Source: Streptosporangium pseudovulgare
Lineage (GTDB): Bacteria; Actinomycetota; Actinomycetes; Streptosporangiales; Streptosporangiaceae
Length of the DNA stretch: 64,000 nt
Reading direction: 5' to 3'
Assembly: GCF_014648055.1 (NCBI RefSeq)
Contig: NZ_BMQJ01000006.1
Span: forward strand, 186,001-250,000
This document shows positions 21,630 to 31,299 of the stretch, piece after piece (position 1 is the first letter of the stretch; each line of letters opens with the position of its first letter). The translations under genes were made by a program, and so were the position numbers. The notes below the pieces were generated by a model that ran no database searches, was not told where the DNA came from, and was given only the letters and a program-made list of their open reading frames with translations.

Positions 21630-23906
21630 ATGCGTACGTGGGTTAAGGGCTCGACCCCCGCGGCACTGCTCGCGCTGGGTGTCATGACACTCGGCAGCGG
21701 TACGGCTTTCGCGGACACCTCCGGTGACCATTCGGTCGGCGGTGGCAACCAGGTCAACCTCCCGATCACCCTGCCGATCGACATCAGCGGCAACGCCGCC
21801 GCGGTCGCCGGGAAGTCCCGGGCGGGCTCCACGGGCGGCGCCTCCGCCGGCGCCACGAACACCGCCGGCGCCACCGGCGGCACGGGCTCCGGCGTCCCCG
21901 GCGAGACCTCCGGCAGGGGCAGCGTCCTGGGCGGCAACCAGGTCAACGCCCCGATCACCGCGCCCATCGACGCCTGCGGCAACGCGCTCTCCCTGTTCGG
22001 CCGCTCCGAGGCCGGCTGCCGGGGCGGCGCGTCGGTCTCGCGGGGCGGTGGCGGCGGGGCGGGTGGCAACCGTACGAACGGTGACCACAGTGTGGTGGGC
22101 GGTAACCAGGTGGTCGCGCCGATCACCGCTCCGGTCAACGTGTGCGGCAACTCCGTCGCGGTCGTCGGCAGGGCTGTCGCGGGGTGCCGGGGTGGCGCGT
22201 CCGTTCACGGTTCCGGCGGGGGCAGCGGCGCGGGGGGCAACGTGACCTCCGGGCGTGGGTCCGTGCTGGGCGGCAACCAGGTGGTCGCCCCGATCACCGC
22301 GCCGATCAACATCTGCGGCAACTCCGTCGCCGTCATCGGCCGGGCCTTCTCCGGCTGCGTCGGCGGAGCCAGGGTCGGTGACGACGGACCCGGCGGTCCG
22401 GGCCACCCCGGCGGTCCCGGTCACCCGGGGGGTCCGGGCCAGCCCGGTGGTCCCGGTCAGCCCGGCGGGCCTGGTCACCCGGGCGGGCCTGGTCACCCCG
22501 GTGGTCCGGGCAAGCCTGGTTACCCGGGTAAGCCCGGTTACCCGGGCGGGCACGGCGATCCCGGTAAGCCGGGCGGCCACGGCCGTCCTGGGCAGCCGGA
22601 TGGGCACGGCCGCCCCGGCGGTCCCGGTCACCCGGGTCGTCCCGGCCACCCCGGTCAGCCGGGCGGCCCGGGTCAGCCGGGCGGTCCCGGTCAGCCGGGC
22701 GGTCCGGGTCGGCCGGGCGGTCCCGGTCAGCCGGGCGGTCCCGGTCAGCCGGGCGGTCCGGGTCGGCCGGGCGGTCCCGGTCAGCCGGGCGGTCCGGGTC
22801 GGCCGGGCGGTGACGACGGTTCCGGTCCGCGTCCGGGTTCCACTGGAAACGACACCGACGGCCGGTTCAGTGTCGGCGGCGGTAACCAGGTGGTCGCGCC
22901 GATCACCGCTCCGGTTGAGACCTGCGGCAACGCCGTCGGCAACGCCACGGCCGGCTGCCCGGGCGGGGTGTCCGTTCCCGGCTCCGGCGGGGGGCGCGGC
23001 ACCGGGGGCGCGGGGGGCAACGTGACCTCCGGGCGTGGGTCCGTGCTGGGCGGTAACCAGGTGGTCGCGCCGATCACCGCGCCGATCAACATCTGCGGCA
23101 ACGCGGTCGCCGTCATCGGCCGGGCCTTCGCCGGATGCCAGGGCGGTGCCTCCGTCGAGGGCGGCGGTGGCGGCGGGGCGGGTGGCAACCGTACGAACGG
23201 TGACCACAGTGTGGTGGGCGGTAACCAGGTGGTCGCGCCGATCACCGCTCCGGTCAACGTGTGCGGCAATTCCGTCGCGGTCGTCGGCAGGGCGGTCGCG
23301 GGGTGCCGGGGCGGTGCGTCCGTTCACGGTTCCGGTGGGGGCAGCGGCGCGGGAGGCGCGGGGGGCAACGTGACCTCCGGGCGTGGGTCCGTGCTGGGTG
23401 GCAACCAGGTGGTCGCGCCGATCACCGCGCCGATCAACATCTGCGGCAACGCGGTCGCCGTCCTCGGTGACGCCGCCGCCGGTTGCCTGGGCGGCTCCCA
23501 CGCCGGCGGGCCGGGGCGCTCCGGGGTCTCCGCGATGCCCACCGCCGCTGGGGCGGGCCGTACCGCGCTACTGCCCGAGATCCCCGTCCTGCCGGGCGCC
23601 CGCGGGGCCGCCCAGCACCCGGACCGCGGATTCGGTCAGAACGCGGGTCGCGAGTCCGGCCTGAACGCGGGTCGCGGGGTCGCGCAGCATCCGGGCCGCA
23701 AGGCCGGCGCCCAGGGCGCGGTCACCTCCGCCCCGGTCGGCCGTACGCTGCCCGCCGGCGATCTCGGTCTGATGAGCGCCGCCCGGCCCGCGGGTGTGGC
23801 CGGCATGAACTCCGGCGCCCTGGCCGCCCTTCTGGTCGGTGCCATGGCCGCTCTCTCCGCCACCCTGTTCGCGGCCACCCGCCGCTTCCGGCTCGGTCGG
23901 AAGTAA
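21630..23906 (+). CDS. Eight-repeat chaplin-like surface protein with collagen-like centre
   Basis: A 758-residue exported protein: signal peptide 1-28 (cleavage after GTAFA), four chaplin-like repeats (starting about 32, 96, 151, 208), a collagen-like segment of 46 Gly-X-Y triplets mostly ending in Pro (about 255-392), four more chaplin-like repeats, a Gly/Ala/Arg linker, and a C-terminal membrane helix with a basic end (RRFRLGRK). The repeat core is GGNQVVAPITAPxNxCGNxVAVxG..AGC. It matches the chaplin pattern GNxxxxPVxxPVNVCGNxVxVVG, with two Cys per repeat except the first. Chaplins form amyloid-like hydrophobic sheaths on aerial hyphae. Long chaplins of Streptomyces have two repeats and a sortase signal; here there are eight and no clear LAXTG (only LPAGD). 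Confidence 0.85.
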   Translation: MRTWVKGSTPAALLALGVMTLGSGTAFADTSGDHSVGGGNQVNLPITLPIDISGNAAAVAGKSRAGSTGGASAGATNTAGATGGTGSGVPGETSGRGSVLGGNQVNAPITAPIDACGNALSLFGRSEAGCRGGASVSRGGGGGAGGNRTNGDHSVVGGNQVVAPITAPVNVCGNSVAVVGRAVAGCRGGASVHGSGGGSGAGGNVTSGRGSVLGGNQVVAPITAPINICGNSVAVIGRAFSGCVGGARVGDDGPGGPGHPGGPGHPGGPGQPGGPGQPGGPGHPGGPGHPGGPGKPGYPGKPGYPGGHGDPGKPGGHGRPGQPDGHGRPGGPGHPGRPGHPGQPGGPGQPGGPGQPGGPGRPGGPGQPGGPGQPGGPGRPGGPGQPGGPGRPGGDDGSGPRPGSTGNDTDGRFSVGGGNQVVAPITAPVETCGNAVGNATAGCPGGVSVPGSGGGRGTGGAGGNVTSGRGSVLGGNQVVAPITAPINICGNAVAVIGRAFAGCQGGASVEGGGGGGAGGNRTNGDHSVVGGNQVVAPITAPVNVCGNSVAVVGRAVAGCRGGASVHGSGGGSGAGGAGGNVTSGRGSVLGGNQVVAPITAPINICGNAVAVLGDAAAGCLGGSHAGGPGRSGVSAMPTAAGAGRTALLPEIPVLPGARGAAQHPDRGFGQNAGRESGLNAGRGVAQHPGRKAGAQGAVTSAPVGRTLPAGDLGLMSAARPAGVAGMNSGALAALLVGAMAALSATLFAATRRFRLGRK
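22392..22805 (+). repeat. Collagen-like coding repeat
   Basis: The sequence encodes 46 consecutive triplets, nearly all Gly-X-Pro with X = Gly, His, Gln, Lys, Tyr or Arg; one triplet reads Asp-Gly-His. The DNA is an imperfect 18-bp period. Separately, about 300 bp around repeats 3-4 (22052-22360) and 7-8 (23169-23490) are almost identical, showing an internal gene duplication. Confidence 0.9.
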
Positions 23907-24163
23907 CGCCGAGGCGGTCCGGAACCATCCGGAACCAGCCGGAGCGGTGATCCGGACCCAGGGCCGGACACAGAGCCGGATCCAGGGCCGGGAGCCGACC
24001 GCCGGACAACGGGGCGGGAAGCGAGACGGCAGGTAATACATCAGTAACTCTTTGGTCATGTCCCCTCAGAGCCGCTGGGGGAGACGCGCAGGCGCTCCGC
24101 CGCCGGTGAGAGGAACCGCGGGCCCAGGCGGCCCGGGTTCCGATCGCCGGGCGGAGCGGGAGT

Positions 24164-24204
24164 GCTTTGCCCGTTCCGGGGGCGCGGCCCGGGGCGGGCA
24201 AAGC
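24164..24204. terminator. Hairpin between the chaplin-like gene and the DUF5703 gene
   Basis: GCTTTGCCCG pairs with CGGGCAAAGC around a GC-rich loop. It could end transcription from both sides. The remainder of 23907-24248 holds short CCGGA-rich repeats and no supported gene. Confidence 0.5.
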
Positions 24205-24248
24205 CATGTCGGTCCACCGCCTTCGCGGGTTGCGGGGACCGCGGCCGG

Positions 24249-24434
24249 TCACATCGTCCTGGCCACACGTATGATCTTGCGACGCAACCGGACGTCCCTG
24301 CGGCCGTCGGGATACAGTCGCAGACGGTCGAGCTCCCAGCCGCCGTACTCTGCGTGTTCGGTCAGGATCTGGCGGGCCGTGTCCCGGGTCGTACCGCGCG
24401 GAAGGTGGAGAACCAAGTAGGAGTAGTCCAGCAC
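24249..24434 (-). CDS. DUF5703-family small protein
   Basis: A 61-residue protein with the DUF5703 pattern: a tyrosine-rich start (LDYSYLVLHLPRG), TEHAEYGGWELDRLRLYPDGRR, and a basic end VRLRRKIIRVART. Length and motif order fit the family exactly. Function is unknown. The GTG start has GGAG 10 nt upstream. It is divergent from topA; the 157-bp gap contains both promoters. Confidence 0.85.
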   Translation of the reverse strand: MLDYSYLVLHLPRGTTRDTARQILTEHAEYGGWELDRLRLYPDGRRDVRLRRKIIRVARTM

Positions 24435-24591
24435 AGCGATTAGTCTCCGAGGATGGGCTGGGGGACGTCAGCACTCATAGGGCTTTATTGTGCGTCCTTG
24501 CGGCTTTCCTTGGGAGTGCGCCCGATCTGGATCGGGTAACCCGAGGGGAAGTGAACGGGGAACGAATGCGAACAGCGAGGTAGGAAGCAGC

Positions 24592-27255
24592 GTGCCAGCC
24601 AAGAACGGCAACGCCGGCGGAACCCGCCTGGTGATCGTCGAGTCGCCTTCCAAGGCGAAGACCATCGCCGGGTACCTCGGCCGCGGCTACATCGTGGAGT
24701 CCAGCATCGGGCATATTCGCGACCTCCCCGAGAAGGCCGACGACATCCCTGAGAAGTACAAGGGCAAGTCGTGGGCCCGCTTAGGCGTCAACGTGGAGCA
24801 TGAGTTCGAACCACTCTACGTGGTCAACCCGGACAAGAAGGCCCAGGTCAGCAAGCTCAAGCAGCTGCTCAAGGATGCCGACGAGCTCTACCTCGCCACC
24901 GACGAGGACCGCGAGGGCGAGGCGATCGCCTGGCACCTGCGCGAGGTGCTCAACCCCAAGGTCCCGGTGCACCGCATGGTGTTCCACGAGATCACCCCGC
25001 GGGCGATCCAGGAGGCGGTGGCCAATCCCCGGTCGCTGAACCTGCGGCTGGTCGACGCCCAGGAGACCCGGCGCATCCTCGACCGCCTCTACGGCTACGA
25101 GGTCAGCCCCGTCCTGTGGAAGAAGGTCAAGCCCCGCCTGTCCGCCGGTCGGGTGCAGTCCGTGGCGACCCGGCTGGTCGTCGAGCGCGAGCGTGAGCGC
25201 CTGGCCTTCACCAGCGCGACCTACTGGGACCTGCAGGCGCTGTTCGACACCGGTCGCGACGAGTCGCCGAGCGAGTTCACCGCCACGCTGACCGGCGTGG
25301 ACGGCAGGCGCGTCGCCCAGGGACGCGACTTCGCCTCCACCGGCACGCTCAAGAGCGCCGGCGTGGTCCACCTGGACGAGGCCGCCGCCCGCGCCCTGGC
25401 CGCCCGGCTGGACGGCGCCGCCTACCGGGTCGAGTCCGTCGAGCGCAAGCCGTACACCCGCAAGCCGTACGCGCCGTTCCGGACGACGACGTTGCAGCAG
25501 GAGGCCAGCCGCAAGCTGGGCTTCTCGGCGAAGTCGACCATGCAGATCGCCCAGCGCCTGTACGAGAACGGCTTCATCACCTACATGCGGACCGACAGCA
25601 TCACGCTGTCGGAGACGGCCGTGGCCGCGGCGCGCAACCAGGCGATCAACCTGTACGGCGCCGCCTACGTCCCCGACAAGCCGCGCGTCTACACCAGCAA
25701 GGTCAAGAACGCCCAGGAGGCGCACGAGGCGATCCGCCCCTCCGGTGAGGTGTTCCGCACGCCGGGCGAGACCGGGCTGACCGGTGACATGTTCCGGCTG
25801 TACGAGCTGATCTGGCAGCGGACCGTCGCCTCGCAGATGAAGGACGCGGTCGGCGAGTCGGTCACCGTCAAGGTGGGCGGCACGTCCAGCGCGGGCGAGC
25901 GGGTGGAGTTCAGCGCCTCCGGCCGGACGATCACCTTCCATGGTTTCCTCAAGGCCTATGTCGAGGGCGCCGACGACCCGGCCGCCGCCCGCGACGACGC
26001 CGAGCGTCGCCTGCCCAACCTCACCGAGGGCGACCGCCTCACCGCGGCCGAGCTCAAGGCCCTGGCGCACGCCACCAAGCCGCCGGCGCGGTACACCGAG
26101 GCCACGCTCGTCAAGGAGCTGGAGGACCGGGAGATCGGCCGTCCGTCGACCTACGCGTCGATCATCGGAACGATCCTGGACCGCGGTTACGTGTTCAAGA
26201 AGGGCACGGCGCTGGTGCCGTCCTTCCTGGCGTTCGCCGTGGTCAACCTGCTGGAGCGGCACTTCGGCCACCTCGTCGACTACGACTTCACGGCCGACAT
26301 GGAGAAGGTCCTCGACGACATCGCCAACGACCGGGCGGAGCGGGTGCCGGAGCTGCGCCGCTTCTACTACGGCGACGGCGGCGAGGGCGACGAGGGGCTC
26401 AAGGAACTGGTCACCGACCTCGGCGAGATCGACGCCAGGGAGATCAGCTCCTTCCCGATCTCCGGCACCGACATCATGATCCGGGTGGGCCGCTACGGCC
26501 CCTACCTGGACCGTGACGGCGTCCGGGTGAACGTGCCGGAGGACCTGGCGCCCGACGAGCTCACCGCCGAGATGGCCGAGGAGCTGTTCTCCCGCCCGAC
26601 CGGCGTCCGCGAGCTGGGCCGGGACCCGGCCACCGGCAACCTGATCGTGGCCAAGGACGGCCGGTTCGGCCCGTACGTGACGGAGATCCTTCCCGAGGAG
26701 CCCCCGGCCGAGGGCGCGAAGAAGCGGACGAAGAAGGCCGACGCCCCCAAGCCGCGCATCGAGTCGCTGTTCAAGACGATGTCCCTCGACACCGTCACCC
26801 TCGACGACGCCCTGCGCCTGCTGATGCTGCCCAGGCTCGTCGGCGAGCTGGACGGCGAGGAGGTGAGGGCGCACAACGGCAAGTTCGGGCCCTACCTGAA
26901 GAAGGGCTCCGACTCGCGGTCGCTGGCGTCCGAGGACGACCTGTTCACGGTCACCATCGAGCAGGCCAAGGAGCTGTTCGCCCAGCCGAAGACCAGGGGG
27001 CGCCGCGCCGCCGCCGCGCCTCCGCTGCGCGAGCTCGGCGCGGATCCGGTCTCCGGCAAGCCGATCGTGGTCAAGGAGGGGCGGTTCGGCCCCTACGTGA
27101 CCGACGGCGAGACGAACGCCTCACTGCGCAAGGGCGACGAGGTCGAACAGATCACCACAGAGCGGGCCGCCGAGCTGCTGGCGGACCGCCGCGCCCGGGG
27201 CCCGGCGCCGAAGAAGCGCCCCGCCGCCCGCCCGAAGGCCAAGACCAAGACCTGA
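24592..27255 (+). CDS. topA: DNA topoisomerase I
   Basis: An 887-residue type IA topoisomerase that relaxes negative supercoils. The Toprim domain has Glu17 (VIVESPSKAKT) and the acidic cluster Asp104, Asp106, Glu108 (ATDEDREGE). The active-site tyrosine is Tyr331 (YMRTDS). The C-terminal part has repeated Gly-Arg-Tyr/Phe-Gly-Pro-Tyr units and a Lys/Pro/Ala-rich tail without zinc fingers, typical for actinobacteria. GTG at 24592 is chosen, since AGGAAG precedes it and the Toprim begins soon after; an upstream frame opening would add 34 unlikely residues. Confidence 0.97.
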   Translation: MPAKNGNAGGTRLVIVESPSKAKTIAGYLGRGYIVESSIGHIRDLPEKADDIPEKYKGKSWARLGVNVEHEFEPLYVVNPDKKAQVSKLKQLLKDADELYLATDEDREGEAIAWHLREVLNPKVPVHRMVFHEITPRAIQEAVANPRSLNLRLVDAQETRRILDRLYGYEVSPVLWKKVKPRLSAGRVQSVATRLVVERERERLAFTSATYWDLQALFDTGRDESPSEFTATLTGVDGRRVAQGRDFASTGTLKSAGVVHLDEAAARALAARLDGAAYRVESVERKPYTRKPYAPFRTTTLQQEASRKLGFSAKSTMQIAQRLYENGFITYMRTDSITLSETAVAAARNQAINLYGAAYVPDKPRVYTSKVKNAQEAHEAIRPSGEVFRTPGETGLTGDMFRLYELIWQRTVASQMKDAVGESVTVKVGGTSSAGERVEFSASGRTITFHGFLKAYVEGADDPAAARDDAERRLPNLTEGDRLTAAELKALAHATKPPARYTEATLVKELEDREIGRPSTYASIIGTILDRGYVFKKGTALVPSFLAFAVVNLLERHFGHLVDYDFTADMEKVLDDIANDRAERVPELRRFYYGDGGEGDEGLKELVTDLGEIDAREISSFPISGTDIMIRVGRYGPYLDRDGVRVNVPEDLAPDELTAEMAEELFSRPTGVRELGRDPATGNLIVAKDGRFGPYVTEILPEEPPAEGAKKRTKKADAPKPRIESLFKTMSLDTVTLDDALRLLMLPRLVGELDGEEVRAHNGKFGPYLKKGSDSRSLASEDDLFTVTIEQAKELFAQPKTRGRRAAAAPPLRELGADPVSGKPIVVKEGRFGPYVTDGETNASLRKGDEVEQITTERAAELLADRRARGPAPKKRPAARPKAKTKT

Positions 27256-27281
27256 CGGCCGGGGCCGTGCCGCTGGAGCCG

Positions 27282-27313
27282 CCGCGTACCTGAGGGAGCT
27301 CTCAGGTACGCGG
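27282..27313 (+). terminator. topA terminator hairpin
   Basis: CCGCGTACCTGAG and CTCAGGTACGCGG form a perfect 13-bp stem with a 6-nt loop, 27 nt after the topA stop. No clear T-run follows. A 9-bp tandem repeat (GCACGTCGG, about four copies) lies at 27346-27381; the remaining gap to 27539 has no gene. Confidence 0.75.
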
Positions 27314-27539
27314 GAACGCGCCGCCCGTGTCCGGCGTTCTCGAAAGCACGTCGGGCACGTCGGGCACGTCGGGCACGCCGGGTCGCGGTGCGGTCCGGCG
27401 TGAGCACGGCGGTCGCCCGGATCACCGTGCGGTCCGGTGCGAGCGCGGCGGTCGTGCCGGGACGACGTGACCCGGCGCGGGCACGGCGGCGGAGTACGGC
27501 GGGCGCGGCGACGGGTACGACAGGCGCGGAGAGCGAGCG

Positions 27540-28931
27540 GTGGCGGGCGTGGGTTTCATAGCGATGGTCCTGACGGCGGTCGTGCTGGTCCACTACTACC
27601 TGTGGCGCCGCCTGGTCAAAGACACCACCGTCCCCGGGCGGGCGCGCGTCGTGCTCACCGCGGCGCTGGTGGCCCTGGCCGCGCTCCTCATCGTGATGCG
27701 GGCCGGTGAACGGCTGACGTGGGGCCACCTGCTGGCCTGGCCGGGTTACCTCTGGCTCGCCGTGATGTTCTACCTGTTCGTCTTCCTGGTGGTGCTGGAG
27801 ATCCCGCGGGCGCTGGCCCTGCTGGCCGTACGGCGGGCCGGGCGGAGGGCCCCGGAGCGGGAGCCGGAGCGCGTGGCCGTACCGGCGACCGCGGGGTCCG
27901 CGGGGTCCACGGTGGCCGGGCCGGGGGCCGCGGGCATGCCGGACTCCCCGGACGTCGCGGGTTCCCCGGACGCGACCGGGGCCGCGGGCACGGAAGGCTC
28001 CCAGGACGCGACGCGGGGCCCCGGTGCGGCGGGCGCTTCGGACGCCGGGGGAGACCCGGCCGGGCCGCGCGGTCCCGCCGGGGCGCCGGTGGGGCGCAGG
28101 CTCTTCATCGGCCGCACGGTCGCCGCCGTCGCCGGGGTGGGCGCGCTGGCCGCCGTCGGGAGCGGCGTCCGCACCGCGCTCGGCGACCCGGTGATCGAGT
28201 CGGCCGGGGTCAGGCTGCCCCGGCTCGACCCGCGGCTGAACGGGCTGCGCCTGGCCGTGGTCAGTGACATCCACCTCGGCCCGCTCACCGGGGTCGGGCA
28301 CACCGAGCGCATCGTCCGCATGATCAACTCGTTGGAGGCCGACGTGGTCGCCATCGTCGGCGACCTGGTCGACGGGACGGTGGCCGAGCTCGGCCCGCAG
28401 GCCAAGCCGCTGCGGAACCTCGAATCCCGCTACGGCTCCTACTTCGTCACCGGCAACCACGAGTACTACACCGCGGGCGGTCCCGGCGAGTGGATCGAGG
28501 AGCTCCGGCAGCTCGGCGTCCGACCGCTGCAGAACGAGCGCGTCGAGATCGCCCATGCGGGGGCCGTGCTGGACCTCGCGGGGGTCAACGACATCTCCGG
28601 TGGCCCGGCGGACGGTGCGTCCGGCGGCCCGGACTTCGAGCGCGCGCTGGGCGGCCGGGACCGCTCCCGCTCCACGGTCCTGCTGGCCCACCAGCCGGTC
28701 CAGGCGGACGAGGCGGCCCGGTACGGCGTGGACCTCCAGTTGTCCGGCCACACCCACGGCGGGCAGATGGCGCCCTTCAACCTGCTCGTCTCCCTCCAGC
28801 AGCCGATCGTCTCCGGGTTCGGCCAGGTGGGCGACACCCGGGTGTACGTCACCCGGGGTGCGGGTTTCTGGGGGCCGCCGGTCCGGGTGGGGGCGCCGCC
28901 GGAGATCACGCTGCTGGAGCTGCGCGGCTGA
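27540..28931 (+). CDS. Membrane metallophosphoesterase
   Basis: A 463-residue protein. Three to four membrane helices occupy residues 1-100. A Pro/Ala/Gly linker of about 80 residues follows, then a Tat-like or anchored segment (GRRLFIGRTVAAVAGVGALAAV), then a calcineurin-like domain. Metal motifs are visible: DIHLG, GDLVDG, GNHEYY and SGHTHGGQ. Such proteins (YkuE/YaeI-like) cleave phosphodiesters or pyrophosphates, often of cell-wall or lipid substrates, at the outer membrane face. GGAGAG lies 6 nt before the GTG. It is alone between topA and the tmk fusion. Confidence 0.9.
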   Translation: MAGVGFIAMVLTAVVLVHYYLWRRLVKDTTVPGRARVVLTAALVALAALLIVMRAGERLTWGHLLAWPGYLWLAVMFYLFVFLVVLEIPRALALLAVRRAGRRAPEREPERVAVPATAGSAGSTVAGPGAAGMPDSPDVAGSPDATGAAGTEGSQDATRGPGAAGASDAGGDPAGPRGPAGAPVGRRLFIGRTVAAVAGVGALAAVGSGVRTALGDPVIESAGVRLPRLDPRLNGLRLAVVSDIHLGPLTGVGHTERIVRMINSLEADVVAIVGDLVDGTVAELGPQAKPLRNLESRYGSYFVTGNHEYYTAGGPGEWIEELRQLGVRPLQNERVEIAHAGAVLDLAGVNDISGGPADGASGGPDFERALGGRDRSRSTVLLAHQPVQADEAARYGVDLQLSGHTHGGQMAPFNLLVSLQQPIVSGFGQVGDTRVYVTRGAGFWGPPVRVGAPPEITLLELRG

Positions 28932-29193
28932 GCGGCCCGGCGGGCGGGTGAGGACAGGGGACACGGGACACGGGCGAGGGCACGGGGGTCTCCGCCGCGC
29001 TTCGTGCCCGCCGCGCCTCCTGCCCGCCGTGCCTCCTGCCCGCCGGACGCGGGACGGCGTGGTCCGGCGAGTGGGACAAAGGGTGGGGTGAAACGGGCGG
29101 GTGGCGCGTATCACCCGACTCATTACTCGGATGGGCATATCGGCTCGACCGGTGTTCGCCCCAGCCAGGTGGACGTCTCGATACGCTGAGACC

Positions 29194-31278
29194 ATGACCA
29201 CCCCTGGCCCGAGCACCGCACGACGCAAGCCGCCTCACGTGCTTGCCCACACGCCGTTCCGCAAGCTGTGGACGGCGATGGCGGTGTGCAGCCTGGGAGA
29301 CTGGCTCAACATCATCGCGCTGACCGCCCTGGCGGGTAACCTCACCGCCGGGCAGGGGTACACCACGCAGAGCCTGGCCATCGGCGGCGTCTTCGTCGCG
29401 AAGATGCTGCCGGCGGTCCTGCTCGGTCCCGTCGCGGGCGCGTTCGCCGACCGGTTCGACCGCCGCCTGACGATGTTCACCTGCGACCTGCTCAGGTTCG
29501 CGCTGATCCTGTCGATCCCGCTGGTGCTGTCACTCACCTCGGTCGGCAACTACCAGTGGGTGATCATCGCCACCCTCCTCGTCGAGTGCGTCAACCTCTT
29601 CTGGGTCCCGGCCAAGGACGCCACGGTCCCCAACCTGGTGCCCAAGGACCGGCTGGAGTCGGCCAACCAGCTCAACCTCCTGGTCACGTACGGCACCGCC
29701 CCGGTCGCCGCGCTGCTGTTCGCGGTGCTGTCGGTCGCCGACGACGCGCTGGGCCGGTTCATCCCGTACTTCTCCGGCCGTGACACCTACCTGGCGCTGC
29801 TCATCAACGCCGTCGCCTACCTGGTGTCGGCGGTCATCGTCTTCACGCTCAAGGAGATCCGGAGGGTCCCCACGGGGGACATCGTGATCTCCACGCCGTC
29901 GGTGCTGCGGCAGATCGTCGAAGGCTGGCGGTTCGTCGGCGGCAACCGGGCGATCCGGGGGCTGATCATCGGCATGCTGGGCGCGTTCGCGGCCGGCGGC
30001 GCGGTGGTCGGCGTGGCCAAGATATACGTGGGCGCGCTGGGGGGCGGCGACGCCGCCTACGGCGTGGTGTTCGGCGCGGTCTTCCTCGGCATGGCCGGCG
30101 GCATGTTCTTCGGGCCCAGGCTGCTGAGGGAGCTGTCGCGGCCGAGGCTGTTCGGGCTGTCGATCATCGTCGCGGGGCTGGTGCTCGCCGCGGTCGCGGT
30201 CGTCCACAACCTGGTGATCGTGGTGCTGCTCACCGTGGTCCTCGGAGCGTGCGCCGGAACCGCCTGGATCATCGGCTACACCATGATCGGGCTGGATGTG
30301 GAGGACGGCCTGCGGGGCCGTACGTTCTCGTTCCTGCAGTCGCTCGCCCGGGTCACCCTGCTGCTGGTGGTCGCGGTGGCGCCCACCCTGGCCGGCCTGT
30401 TCGGCAGGCACCTGGTCCGGGTGCGCGGCGAGACGGTGTACCAGTTCGACGGCTCCAACCTGGTGCTGCTGGTCGGCGGATTGCTCGCGACGGTCGTCGG
30501 GTTCCTCGCGCTGCGCCAGATGGACGACCGCAGGGGCGTCCCGATCCTGACCGACCTGCTGGCGGCGGTGCGCGGCGAGCGGTTCGTCCCCGAGGTCGCG
30601 GAGCAGCCGCGCGGGATGTTCGTCGCGTTCGAGGGCGGCGAGGGGTCGGGCAAGACCACCCAGTCCCGCCTGCTGGCGATCTGGCTGCGCGACCAGGGCT
30701 ACGACGTCGTGCAGACTCGCGAGCCCGGCTCCACCAAGATCGGCATGCGGCTGCGCGCGATCCTGCTGGACGCCGTGCACCAGGGGCTGTCGGCCCGATC
30801 CGAGGCGCTGCTGTACGCGGCGGACCGCGCCGAGCACGTCGAGAAGGTCATCCGCCCGGCCCTCTACCGGGGGTCGATGGTCGTCTGCGACCGCTACGTC
30901 GACTCCTCGCTGGCCTACCAGGGCGCCGGGCGGTCCCTGGAGAAGGAGGACGTGGCGAAGATCAACGAGTGGGCCACCGGCGGGCTGATCCCCAACCTGA
31001 CCGTGCTCATCGACACCCCGCCGTCCATCGGGCTGACCCGGCTCGGCGGGGCCGCCGACCGGATCGAGTCCGAGCCGCTGGAGTTCCACGAGCGGGTGCG
31101 CCGCGAGTTCCGCGCGCTGGCCGCCGCCCACCCGGACCGCTACCTCGTCGTCGACGGCACCCTCGACCAGAGGTTGATCTCCGAGATCGTGCACGACCGG
31201 GTGCGCGAGATCCTGCCCGACCCGGTCCCCCGGGAGGCGGAGGACGCCACGAGCACCATCCCGGTCATCCACGACTGA
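29194..31278 (+). CDS. tmk: MFS transporter-thymidylate kinase fusion
   Basis: A 694-residue fusion. Residues 20 to about 450 are a major-facilitator-like membrane domain (FADRFDRR after helix 2, ten or more helices). Residues about 476-680 are a complete dTMP kinase: P-loop FEGGEGSGKTT with Lys487, TREPGST, the CDRYVDSSLAYQG segment, and the lid ADRIESE. It converts dTMP to dTDP for DNA synthesis. This N-terminal fusion is known in several actinomycetes; the substrate of the membrane part is not. The ATG at 29194 is chosen; an upstream start at 29101 is poorly supported. It is followed at 22 nt by holB. Confidence 0.93.
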   Translation: MTTPGPSTARRKPPHVLAHTPFRKLWTAMAVCSLGDWLNIIALTALAGNLTAGQGYTTQSLAIGGVFVAKMLPAVLLGPVAGAFADRFDRRLTMFTCDLLRFALILSIPLVLSLTSVGNYQWVIIATLLVECVNLFWVPAKDATVPNLVPKDRLESANQLNLLVTYGTAPVAALLFAVLSVADDALGRFIPYFSGRDTYLALLINAVAYLVSAVIVFTLKEIRRVPTGDIVISTPSVLRQIVEGWRFVGGNRAIRGLIIGMLGAFAAGGAVVGVAKIYVGALGGGDAAYGVVFGAVFLGMAGGMFFGPRLLRELSRPRLFGLSIIVAGLVLAAVAVVHNLVIVVLLTVVLGACAGTAWIIGYTMIGLDVEDGLRGRTFSFLQSLARVTLLLVVAVAPTLAGLFGRHLVRVRGETVYQFDGSNLVLLVGGLLATVVGFLALRQMDDRRGVPILTDLLAAVRGERFVPEVAEQPRGMFVAFEGGEGSGKTTQSRLLAIWLRDQGYDVVQTREPGSTKIGMRLRAILLDAVHQGLSARSEALLYAADRAEHVEKVIRPALYRGSMVVCDRYVDSSLAYQGAGRSLEKEDVAKINEWATGGLIPNLTVLIDTPPSIGLTRLGGAADRIESEPLEFHERVRREFRALAAAHPDRYLVVDGTLDQRLISEIVHDRVREILPDPVPREAEDATSTIPVIHD

Positions 31279-31299
31279 TCCCGGCGGTAGGTTGGTCGG

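Noticed and set aside
23720..23800. LPXTG-type sortase signal in the chaplin-like protein
   Set aside because: Only LPAGD is present and it is about 25 residues before the membrane helix; class E LAXTG is absent.
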